From Alphaproteobacteria bacterium (GTDB lineage: Bacteria; Pseudomonadota; Alphaproteobacteria; Caulobacterales; Caulobacteraceae), in assembly GCA_028869395.1 (NCBI GenBank), contig JAGWSE010000381.1, forward strand, positions 1-8,114: a stretch of DNA of 8,114 nt. The letters are read 5' to 3'. The translations under genes and the position numbers were made by a program. Under the pieces are notes generated by a model that did not search any database, was not told where the DNA came from, and worked only from the letters and a program-made list of their open reading frames with translations. This document shows, piece after piece, positions 1-5,816 of the stretch; position 1 is the first letter of the stretch, and every line of letters starts with the position of its first letter.

Positions 1-1
1 C

Positions 2-1078
2 ACGAAGTGCCCCTATGTCCCGCCGCACCCGTTCGACCTCGACATTCCGCACCTGATCCTGCGCTACCGGGCCGCCAAGCGCCGGGCCGGAGAGCGCGAG
101 TTCGTTCGCGAACAGCTCGGCCAAACGGACCGCAACGGCAAGCTCGCCAGGCCCGTGGCGCCAATCGCCAACTGGGCGACTGCGCGCAGGAACACCCCCC
201 TCCGCAAGCTCCTGGAGGCGATCGCCAAGATCGACGCCGAAGCGGAGCTGCCCCGCTATCATTCCCGCACGGCCGAGGATCGCCTGAAGCGGATGATCCC
301 GGCCAATCCGGAGGGGCCCGCGTTCGGCAAGCGCAAGGTCGCGCTCTATGCGACCTGCTACGTCGACTACAACAAGCCCGATACGGCCGTCGCCGCCGCG
401 AAGGTGCTGGCCCACCAGGGCTGCGAGATCGAGCTCGTCTATCCCGAGTGCTGCGGCATGCCCGAGCTGGAGGCCGGCAATGTGGCCGACGTGGCGGGCC
501 GGGCGGCGCGCGTGGCGAAGGCCTTCGCTCCCTTTGTCGAGAAGGGCTACGACGTGGTGGCGCTCACCGCCAGCTGCGGCCTCATGCTGAAGTTCGAATG
601 GCCGCTGCTGGTCCCGGAGGACCACGCCGTCCAGGCGCTCTCCAGGGCGACGCGCGACGTCAGCGAGTACGTGGTTGAACTGAACCGCGCTCATGGCCTC
701 GCCCCGGGCCTTTCCGCCATGCCGGGCGGCGTGACCCTTCACCACGCATGCCACGCCCGGGCGCAGAACATGGGGGCCAAGTCTGCGGAGATGTTGCGCC
801 TGATCCCCGATACCAAGGTCGAGGTGGTCGAGCGCTGCTCCGGCCACGGCGGCACCTTCGGGGTGATGAAGGACACCTTCCCGCTGGCGGTGAAGGTCGG
901 CAAGCCGGCGGCCCGCCAGATCGTCGCCAAGAACTCGGAAGCGCTCTGCTCGGACTGCCCGCTGGCCTGCAAGCACCTGGGCCAGCTCGTGGCCGCCGAG
1001 ATCTCCGGTGAAGGTCGCGCCGAGCCTCACCAGGCGCACCCGATCGAACTGTTCGCAAAAGCCTACGGATTGATGTGA
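2..1078 (+). CDS. CCG-domain Fe-S oxidoreductase subunit (GlpC/HdrD-like), 5'-truncated
   Basis: This is the C-terminal 358 residues of a protein whose start lies left of the window; the frame is open from base 2. The fragment opens with T-K-C-P-Y followed by a Pro-rich stretch, which looks like the tail of a ferredoxin-type Cys cluster (Cys3). Two cysteine-rich CCG-type domains follow. The first has Cys119 in A-T-C-Y-V and P-E-C-C-G-M-P (Cys150, Cys151). The second has H-A-C-H-A-R-A-Q (Cys250) and E-R-C-S-G-H-G-G-T-F-G (Cys279), where the usual second Cys of CCG is Ser. A final C-x2-C-x3-C group (Cys316, 319, 323) may bind metal. CCG domains hold Fe-S clusters in heterodisulfide reductase HdrB/D and in GlpC, the anaerobic glycerol-3-phosphate dehydrogenase subunit. 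The substrate here is unknown. No dehydrogenase gene is adjacent, so I do not call it glpC. It overlaps the DUF3501 gene by one base. Family call is firm; function is not. Confidence 0.87.
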   Translation, partial: TKCPYVPPHPFDLDIPHLILRYRAAKRRAGEREFVREQLGQTDRNGKLARPVAPIANWATARRNTPLRKLLEAIAKIDAEAELPRYHSRTAEDRLKRMIPANPEGPAFGKRKVALYATCYVDYNKPDTAVAAAKVLAHQGCEIELVYPECCGMPELEAGNVADVAGRAARVAKAFAPFVEKGYDVVALTASCGLMLKFEWPLLVPEDHAVQALSRATRDVSEYVVELNRAHGLAPGLSAMPGGVTLHHACHARAQNMGAKSAEMLRLIPDTKVEVVERCSGHGGTFGVMKDTFPLAVKVGKPAARQIVAKNSEALCSDCPLACKHLGQLVAAEISGEGRAEPHQAHPIELFAKAYGLM

Positions 1079-1671
1079 TGCCCCCAGAAACGCGCGAGGT
1101 CACGCCGGCCGACCTTCTGCCCGACGCCGAGTTCGCCAAGGTGAGGCGCGAGCGTCGCGCCGCCCTGTTGCCGATGAAGCGGCTGCGCCGCATCGAGCTC
1201 GGGCCCGTCTGCACGGTTCACTTCGAGTGCTACGAGACCATGCTCTTCCAGATTCAGGAGATGCTGCTGATCGAGAAGGGCGGGGCGGCCCAGGTCCCGG
1301 ACGAGCTCGCCGCCTACAATCCGCTGATCCCCCAGGGGTCGGAGCTGGTCGCCACGGTGCTGTTCGAGATCGACGATCCCGTGCGCCGGGCGCAGACGCT
1401 GGCGAAGCTCGGCGGCGTCGAGGACTGCTTCTTCCTCCAGATCGGGGACGATCGCGTTCGCGGCGTCCCCGAGGGCGACGTCGAACGGACACGGGAGGAC
1501 GGGAAGGCTTCTTCGGTCCACTTCCTGCGTTTCCCGCTTCAGCCCGGGCACGTCGCGAGGTTCCGCGAACCGTCGGTCGCGATTCTCGTGGGCTGTGACC
1601 ATGAGCACTACAGCCACCTCGCCGGCGTTTCACCCGCCGCGCGCGCCGAGCTCAGTCGCGACTTCGCCTGA
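1078..1671 (+). CDS. DUF3501 family protein
   Basis: A 197-residue protein that I recognise as DUF3501 from its pattern: a Q-I-Q-E-M-L helix (residues 57-63), Y-N-P-L-I-P-x-G-S-E-L (80-90), F-E-I-D-D-P-x-R-R (96-104), and a C-terminal V-G-C-D-H-E-H-Y-S-H (171-180). Length fits the family, roughly 190-200 residues. No biochemical role is established to my knowledge. Candidate ligand residues are Glu50, Cys51, Glu53 and the His175/His177/His180 cluster, so metal binding is possible but is inference. No signal peptide or membrane segment is visible, so it is probably cytoplasmic. The ATG at 1078 shares its A with the upstream TGA (1076-1078), and no clear Shine-Dalgarno sequence precedes it, which suggests translational coupling. 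A GTG at 1075 in the same frame is an alternative start adding one residue. The recurrent pairing of this family with CCG Fe-S proteins and rubrerythrin-like proteins points to a shared redox or oxidative-stress role. Confidence 0.85.
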   Translation: MPPETREVTPADLLPDAEFAKVRRERRAALLPMKRLRRIELGPVCTVHFECYETMLFQIQEMLLIEKGGAAQVPDELAAYNPLIPQGSELVATVLFEIDDPVRRAQTLAKLGGVEDCFFLQIGDDRVRGVPEGDVERTREDGKASSVHFLRFPLQPGHVARFREPSVAILVGCDHEHYSHLAGVSPAARAELSRDFA

Positions 1672-1679
1672 CGAGGCGG

Positions 1680-3827
1680 CTAGGTCACCCGCACCTTCTT
1701 GCGCGCCCCCTTGCCCTGGATGACCACGCGCTCGTCGTCGCGCTCGAAGCGAAGGTCCAGGCGATCGTCGCCCACCGGCAGGTTGGTCAGCGCGAAGTGG
1801 TCGATGCCGATCGGCAGTTGCGGGTCGTGCACATGCACAATTCCCGCCTGGCCGTCGACGGTCAGCCCCAGGCACGCCTGCAGCATCATGAACACCGAAC
1901 CCGCCGCCCACGCCTGCGGCAGACAGGCGACCGGATAGGGCACTGGCGGCTCGCCGGGTTCGCGCGGAAAGCCGCAGAACAGTTCCGGCAGGCGCATGTC
2001 GAACTGCGATGCGCTTTCGAACTGCGAGGCGGTGATCTGGACCACCCCGCGGCGCTCGCCGTAGCGGGCCATGCCCATGGCGCAGATCGCGGTGTCGTGC
2101 GGCCAGACCGAGCCGTTGTGATAGCTCATCGGATTGTACCTGGCCTCGCCGATGGCGAGCGTCCGCAGGCCCCAGCCGGAGGCGAAGTCGGGCCCCAGCA
2201 GGTTGTCGATCACGCGCCTGGCCCGCTCGGGCGAGGGCAGGCCCGCGAACAGCAGGTGGCCCATGTTGGAGGCGCGCACGCGGCACAGCTTGCCTTCGCC
2301 GTCGACGGCCAGGCCGTAGGCGCCCATGTCCTCCATCCAGAACATTTCCTCCACCTTGCGTCGCATGGTCTCGGCGCGCTGGGCGAAGTCCTGGGCGGCG
2401 ACGTAGTCCCCCCGCCGCTCGGCGAGCTTCGCCATCGTCCGGAAGGCGGTGAAGGCGTAGCCCTGCACCTCGACCAGCGCGATGGGCGGAGGCGGAAACC
2501 TGCCGTCGGCGTGGAACACGGAATCGCTGGAATCCTTCCAGCCCTGGTTGGTCAGTCCGTTCTTCGAGCTCTTCGAATAGGCGAGGAGCCCGTACGGATT
2601 GTCGTCCAGCCCCCGCTGCACCCATCCGATCGCCCGCTCGAGCGCCGGCCAGAGCTGGTCGGCAAGATCCAACCGGCCGGTGCGTTCGGTGTAGGCGCCG
2701 GCGAGGGCCACGAACAGGGGGGTGGTGTCGACCCCGCCGTAGTAGCGTCCGAACGGCACCTCGCCGAGCGCCGCCATCTCTCCGCGGCGGGTCTCGTGCA
2801 TGATCTTGCCCGGCTCCGAGTCGCGGAAGGCGGACACCTCCTCGGCTTGATGAGCGGCCAGGTAGGTCAGGACCCCCTTGGCCAGGCTCGGTTCGAACCA
2901 GAGGATCTGCCAGGCGGTGATGATCGCGTCGCGTCCGAACGCGGTCGAGAACCAGGGAATCCCGGCGTAGGGATAAGGGCCCGTCTGCAAGGGTGTCGTC
3001 AGGAGGGCGAGGTCGGCCCGGGATTTCTCGACCCAGGCGTTGAACAGCCGCCCCGTGGTGCGCAGGCGTCCGCCGCGCCGGCGCTTGGCCCTCATGGCGA
3101 AACGGGCGCGCGCGGCTGCCGCACGGTACCGCTCGCGGGTGGGGACAGCGCCGGGATGGGCGGAGATCTCGATGTAGAGTTCGATGCGACCGTCACCATC
3201 CAGCGCATAGAGGAACTCGGCGCTGTCCCCGGTCAGCCGGTTCGGGGCTTCGGAGAAGGTGATGTTCGAGCAGCGCTCCACCTTGTCGAGGCCCTCGTAG
3301 CGGAAGGTCACGCTCCGCTCGCCCACGTCCGGCGGATCTAGCTTCCCACGCCGTTTCCGATGGGCGCCGCGCACCTCGAACATGTCGCGGAAGTCGGCTG
3401 CGAACTCGAAGGCGAGCGGCAGGATCACCACCGTCTTCGAGTAGTTCATGATCACCACGCGCTCGTAGAGCCGCTCCTCCCAGAGAAAGCGCTTGCGCTC
3501 GAGGTGCAGCACGCCGGGCGGTCCCACCGGACCGCCGGGAGTGACGAGCGCGCCGTTCACCAGGTGCGAGGTGAAGAATACGTTGTCCTGGCTCACCGAC
3601 CCGGAGAGCAAGGTCGGGTCGTGCGCGCCGAGCTTCAGCCGCCAGCGGGACAGGATACGGGTGTCGTCGTCGAACAGGCCGTCGGCCATGCCGATCATGT
3701 CGCCGAGGGAGTCGGCGACCACGAAGGTGTCGCGGTCCTTCAGGGCGTGGAGCTTGGCCGGAAGTCTCGGCTCCTCCATGTCGCCCCACTCGACCGGCGC
3801 GCTTTGGCCAGGCGCGAGGTCGTCCAT
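1680..3827 (-). CDS. Amylo-alpha-1,6-glucosidase / glycogen debranching-type enzyme
   Basis: A 715-residue cytoplasmic glycoside hydrolase with two parts. The N-terminal beta-rich domain (about 25-230) has the family's opening D-x-D-T-F-V-V-A-D and D-G-L-F-D-D-D-T-R. The C-terminal (alpha/alpha)6 barrel (about 255-690) carries P-W-F-S-T-A-F-G-R-D (291-300), Y-Y-G-G-V-D-T-T-P (362-370), N-Q-G-W-K-D-S-S-D-S (427-436) and Y-H-N-G-S-V-W-P-H-D (569-578). Likely active-site acids are among Asp300, Asp367, Asp432, Asp435 and Glu615, by position in these conserved blocks. The family releases glucose from alpha-1,6 branch points of glycogen-like glucans, although some relatives act on other glucosides, so the exact substrate is open. 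Length (about 700-740) is typical. The start at 3827 is 7 bases after the glycosyltransferase stop and is served by GAGG at 3833-3836; Met17 is a weaker alternative. The glucose product would feed the divergent glk-pgl-edd operon. Confidence 0.9.
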   Translation of the reverse strand: MDDLAPGQSAPVEWGDMEEPRLPAKLHALKDRDTFVVADSLGDMIGMADGLFDDDTRILSRWRLKLGAHDPTLLSGSVSQDNVFFTSHLVNGALVTPGGPVGPPGVLHLERKRFLWEERLYERVVIMNYSKTVVILPLAFEFAADFRDMFEVRGAHRKRRGKLDPPDVGERSVTFRYEGLDKVERCSNITFSEAPNRLTGDSAEFLYALDGDGRIELYIEISAHPGAVPTRERYRAAAARARFAMRAKRRRGGRLRTTGRLFNAWVEKSRADLALLTTPLQTGPYPYAGIPWFSTAFGRDAIITAWQILWFEPSLAKGVLTYLAAHQAEEVSAFRDSEPGKIMHETRRGEMAALGEVPFGRYYGGVDTTPLFVALAGAYTERTGRLDLADQLWPALERAIGWVQRGLDDNPYGLLAYSKSSKNGLTNQGWKDSSDSVFHADGRFPPPPIALVEVQGYAFTAFRTMAKLAERRGDYVAAQDFAQRAETMRRKVEEMFWMEDMGAYGLAVDGEGKLCRVRASNMGHLLFAGLPSPERARRVIDNLLGPDFASGWGLRTLAIGEARYNPMSYHNGSVWPHDTAICAMGMARYGERRGVVQITASQFESASQFDMRLPELFCGFPREPGEPPVPYPVACLPQAWAAGSVFMMLQACLGLTVDGQAGIVHVHDPQLPIGIDHFALTNLPVGDDRLDLRFERDDERVVIQGKGARKKVRVT

Positions 3828-3832
3828 GCGCG

Positions 3833-3837
3833 CCTCA
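3833..3837 (-). promoter_or_regulatory. Ribosome binding site of the debranching enzyme, fused to the upstream stop codon
   Basis: On the minus strand the glycosyltransferase stop TGA (3837-3835) runs directly into GG, giving TGAGG. The GAGG part lies 5 bases before the ATG at 3827. The terminating ribosome would sit on the next gene's Shine-Dalgarno site, which supports the 3827 start and implies translational coupling of the two genes. Confidence 0.6.
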
Positions 3838-4893
3838 GGCCGTCAGGGCTTCGGCGTCGGCGCCTGCGCCGCGCCGCATGCGCGCATAGAGGTCGAGGTA
3901 GCGGCGGGCCATGGCGATCGACGAAAAGCGCTCCTCGAAGCGCCGGCGGATCGCGGCCCGGTCGAGGTTCGGCGCCCGCAACACCGCTTCGCAGGCCTCT
4001 TTGTCGTCCCGAACGATGAAGCCCGTCAGGCCAGGCTCGACGACCTCCCGCACCGAACCGCAGTCGTAGGCGATCACCGGTGTGCCGCAGGCCATCGCCT
4101 CGATCATCACGAGTCCGAACGGCTCGGGCCAGTCGATGGGAAACAGCAGCGCGTCGGCGCCGCCCAGAAATTCCGATTTCCCCTCGTCGCCGATCTCGCC
4201 GATGTATTCGATCAGCGGGTTGTGCAGCAGCGGCTCGATCTTTTCGTCGAAATAGACCTGGTCGACGCGGTCCACCTTGGCGGCGATCCGGAGCTTGCGG
4301 CCGAGCCTCGTGGCCACCCCGATCGCACGGTCCGGCCGCTTTTCCGGCGAGATCCGCCCGAGGAAGGCAAGATATCCGCGTCCGTAGAGCGAGGGCCGGT
4401 ATAGCTGCGCGTCCAGCCCGTGGTGCACAGTGGCGGCCCAGTTCGCGAAGGGAAGCGGGCGTCGCTGGTCGTCGCTGATGGAGACCAGCGGAAAGCTGGG
4501 CCAGCGGCGATAGACCTCGGGGAGATCCTTGAGATCGAGCCGCCCGTGCAGCGTGGTCACGGTCCGCTCCGCGACATCCTCGAAGAAGGGGAAATGCATC
4601 ATGTCGGTGTGGAAGTGCAGCACGTCGAACTCGTGCGCGCGGCGGCGGACCTCCGACAGCTGCCCGAGGTGCGCGGCGAGGTCCGACTTCAGCTCCGCCG
4701 GATCGAGCCGGATCGCCTGGTCGCGCACGGGCGACAGCTTCGCCGCCGTCCGCGCTTCAGCGCTGGCGAACAGGGTCACGTCGTGGCCGAGCTGCACCAG
4801 CGCATCGCAGAGATGGGCCACGACACGTTCCGTACCGCCATAAAGTCTCGGCGGGACGGCTTCGTAAAGAGGGGAGATCTGTGCGATTCTCAT
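3835..4893 (-). CDS. Glycosyltransferase family 4 (GT-B fold)
   Basis: A 352-residue cytoplasmic GT-B glycosyltransferase that transfers a sugar from a nucleotide-sugar donor; donor and acceptor cannot be read from sequence. The N-terminal Rossmann domain begins M-R-I-A-Q-I-S-P, then has the glycine-rich loop Y-G-G-T-E-R-V-V (18-25) and H-F-H-T-D (93-97). The C-terminal domain has F-L-G-R-I-S-P-E-K-R-P (177-187), including the Arg/Lys pair expected at the donor phosphates. It also has the E-x7-E motif, Glu257 and Glu265, in E-P-F-G-L-V-M-I-E. I chose the ATG at 4893 because the family starts at this M-R-I strand; the frame stays open to an ATG at 5019, but those 42 extra residues look non-homologous and would cover the control region. 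A weak GAGAGG lies 12 bases upstream. It is first in an operon with the debranching enzyme, so a role in alpha-glucan or glucoside metabolism is plausible, but this is inference from context. Confidence 0.9.
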   Translation of the reverse strand: MRIAQISPLYEAVPPRLYGGTERVVAHLCDALVQLGHDVTLFASAEARTAAKLSPVRDQAIRLDPAELKSDLAAHLGQLSEVRRRAHEFDVLHFHTDMMHFPFFEDVAERTVTTLHGRLDLKDLPEVYRRWPSFPLVSISDDQRRPLPFANWAATVHHGLDAQLYRPSLYGRGYLAFLGRISPEKRPDRAIGVATRLGRKLRIAAKVDRVDQVYFDEKIEPLLHNPLIEYIGEIGDEGKSEFLGGADALLFPIDWPEPFGLVMIEAMACGTPVIAYDCGSVREVVEPGLTGFIVRDDKEACEAVLRAPNLDRAAIRRRFEERFSSIAMARRYLDLYARMRRGAGADAEALTA

Positions 4894-4913
4894 GCGTGGC
4901 CCGAACCTCTCGG

Positions 4914-4933
4914 AACACCGTATCCACGGTGTT
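4914..4933. promoter_or_regulatory. Perfect 8-4-8 inverted repeat, candidate operator or leader hairpin
   Basis: AACACCGT (4914-4921), a 4-base centre ATCC, and ACGGTGTT (4926-4933) form a perfect 20-base inverted repeat in the divergent control region, 20 bases upstream of the glycosyltransferase ATG. The size and dyad symmetry fit an operator for a dimeric repressor. In the leftward transcript it could equally fold as an 8-base-pair hairpin just before the ribosome binding site. I do not recognise the motif; it lacks the TTGT/ACAA arms of HexR sites. Confidence 0.5.
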
Positions 4934-4942
4934 GCTTGCTGG

Positions 4943-4968
4943 TTGGCCCCGACGAAACGCGCTCCAAC
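4943..4968 (+). promoter_or_regulatory. Candidate Caulobacter-type housekeeping promoter for pgl-edd-glk
   Basis: TTGGCCC (4943-4949), an 11-base spacer and GCTCCAAC (4961-4968) match the Caulobacter housekeeping consensus (TTGACGS, 10-14 bases, GCTANAWC) at 5 of 7 and 7 of 8 positions. Transcription would start near 4975 and give a leader of about 105 bases before pgl. Assigned by eye in GC-rich sequence, so chance matches are possible. Confidence 0.35.
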
Positions 4969-5023
4969 CTGCGCGCGCTTCCCGATTGGGTCAATGCCGC
5001 GAGCAGGTGTTCGGTTCACCTTT

Positions 5024-5031
5024 GTTATAGC
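5024..5031 (-). promoter_or_regulatory. Candidate -10 element for the leftward glycosyltransferase operon
   Basis: The minus strand reads GCTATAAC, a perfect match to the Caulobacter -10 consensus GCTANAWC, in the most AT-rich patch of the control region. No convincing TTGACGS -35 lies 10-14 bases upstream, so it may need an activator or be chance. Transcription would start near 5017 and give a leader of about 124 bases that includes the 4914-4933 inverted repeat. Confidence 0.35.
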
Positions 5032-5040
5032 GAAATTCGC
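5030..5040. promoter_or_regulatory. Short inverted repeat beside the leftward -10 element
   Basis: GCGAA (5030-5034), a single A, and TTCGC (5036-5040) form a perfect 5-1-5 dyad that overlaps the upstream edge of the minus-strand GCTATAAC element. A protein bound here could affect leftward transcription. It is short enough to occur by chance. Confidence 0.2.
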
Positions 5041-5069
5041 CTTTTCCCGGTGGGCGGCGAGACGTGTTC

Positions 5070-5075
5070 AGGAGG
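5070..5075 (+). promoter_or_regulatory. Ribosome binding site of pgl
   Basis: AGGAGG at 5070-5075 lies 5 bases before the ATG at 5081. It decides the pgl start over the upstream in-frame ATG at 4892, which would add 63 residues unlike any lactonase. Confidence 0.8.
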
Positions 5076-5080
5076 CGTGC

Positions 5081-5749
5081 ATGATCGAGACCTATTCGAA
5101 CAACCGCGCCCTCGCCGCGGCCGCCGCCGCCGCCGTGGCCTCACGACTGGCGGAAGGATTGAAGACCAGCCCGCGCGCTACGCTTGTGGCGACCGGCGGC
5201 CGCGCCCCGGGGCCGGTCTACGATCTTCTGAAGGCCGCCCCCATCGACTGGTCCCGGGTGGTGGTGACGCTGTCGGACGAACGGTGCCTCCCTGCCGAGG
5301 GGCCGGAGTCGAATGCCCGGCTGGTCCGCGATCGGCTGCTGCAGGACGGCGCGGCCCGCGCCCACTTCGTTCCTCTCTGGCCCAAGCCCGAGGACCGCAC
5401 CATCGCCGCGCTGCAGCCCTTTGACGCCGTTCTGCTGGGCATGGGCGAAGACGGGCACATCGCGTCGCTGATTCCGGGCGATCCTCACCTGGGCCGGAAT
5501 CTCGACCTGACTGATCCGGCCCTGCTGGCCGACGTGCCGGCGGGCCTCGGCTCGCCCCCGCTCGCGCGGGTCTCGCTGACGCTCAGGGCGCTGCTTTCGG
5601 CGCGCGCCATCTTCCTTCTGATCGCCGGCGGGGCTAAGCGCGAGGCGATCGATCGCGCGCTGGCGGGCGAGGACCTGCCGGTGCGGGCCCTGCTGGTCCA
5701 GACGGACGTTCCCCTGCGGGTGATGTGGTCGCCACAGCATTCGCGCTAG
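5081..5749 (+). CDS. pgl: 6-phosphogluconolactonase
   Basis: A 222-residue enzyme that hydrolyses 6-phosphoglucono-delta-lactone to 6-phosphogluconate, in the cytoplasm, between glucose-6-phosphate dehydrogenase and Edd in the Entner-Doudoroff route. It belongs to the NagB/SugarP-isomerase-like family. Visible motifs are A-T-G-G-R-A-P (37-43, phosphate loop), L-S-D-E-R-C-L-P (64-71), E-S-N-A-R-L (76-81), L-L-G-M-G-E-D-G-H-I-A-S-L (118-130) with His126 as the likely catalytic base, R-V-S-L-T-L (163-168) and L-L-I-A-G-G-A-K-R-E-A-I (179-190). The G-M-G-E-D-G-H-x-A-S block and the short length favour lactonase over glucosamine-6-phosphate deaminase. A run of seven Ala (12-18) sits in the first helix; it is typical of GC-rich genomes and not a signal peptide. 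It is first of pgl-edd-glk, with 67 bases to edd. No zwf lies beside it, unlike the Caulobacter zwf-pgl-edd-glk order. Confidence 0.94.
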   Translation: MIETYSNNRALAAAAAAAVASRLAEGLKTSPRATLVATGGRAPGPVYDLLKAAPIDWSRVVVTLSDERCLPAEGPESNARLVRDRLLQDGAARAHFVPLWPKPEDRTIAALQPFDAVLLGMGEDGHIASLIPGDPHLGRNLDLTDPALLADVPAGLGSPPLARVSLTLRALLSARAIFLLIAGGAKREAIDRALAGEDLPVRALLVQTDVPLRVMWSPQHSR

Positions 5750-5774
5750 TGGATGCGTCGTTGAGCAGAGAATG

Positions 5775-5798
5775 GCCGTTCTGCCGTGGCAGGACGGC
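5775..5798 (+). promoter_or_regulatory. Strong RNA hairpin between pgl and edd
   Basis: GCCGTTCTGCC (5775-5785) and GGCAGGACGGC (5788-5798) pair along 11 bases with a single G-U wobble; opening the closing pair leaves a 10-base stem and a four-base CGTG loop. It ends 8 bases before the edd Shine-Dalgarno site. No U-run follows, so a Rho-independent terminator is unlikely. Roles in mRNA processing, 3' protection of the pgl message or tuning of edd translation are possible. Confidence 0.55.
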
Positions 5799-5806
5799 GT
5801 CGTGAA

Positions 5807-5812
5807 AGGTGA
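5807..5812 (+). promoter_or_regulatory. Ribosome binding site of edd
   Basis: AGGTGA at 5807-5812 stands 4 bases before the ATG at 5817. It supports that start over the in-frame ATG at 5772, which has no good Shine-Dalgarno site and would place the hairpin inside the coding region. Confidence 0.6.
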
Positions 5813-5816
5813 AGCC

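Noticed and set aside
1797..3341. A 514-codon open frame on the plus strand opposite the debranching enzyme
   Set aside because: It is antisense to a gene with clear family motifs throughout, and its translation is low-complexity. GC-rich codon use leaves few stops in the opposite frame.
3517..3536. Perfect 8-4-8 inverted repeat GGCGGTCC-CACC-GGACCGCC
   Set aside because: It lies inside the debranching-enzyme gene and encodes a Gly/Pro-rich loop, where GGT/CCG-type codons readily create palindromes. Coding constraint explains it.
4894..5019. N-terminal extension of the glycosyltransferase to the ATG at 5019
   Set aside because: The added 42 residues resemble nothing in the family, and the family's first beta strand starts at the ATG at 4893. 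The extension would also put the control-region repeats inside a gene.
4894..5080. HexR-type operator controlling the Entner-Doudoroff genes
   Set aside because: I found no TTGT...ACAA dyad in the control region, and no hexR-like gene lies in the window.
5114..5136. Run of GCC/GCG codons near the start of pgl as a simple repeat or signal sequence
   Set aside because: It encodes Ala within the first helix of the lactonase fold. There is no basic N-region or cleavage site, and Ala runs are common in GC-rich genomes.
5772..5816. Alternative edd start at 5772, adding 15 residues
   Set aside because: The 5817 start has a good Shine-Dalgarno site and gives a length matching E. coli Edd. The extension would only encode the hairpin.
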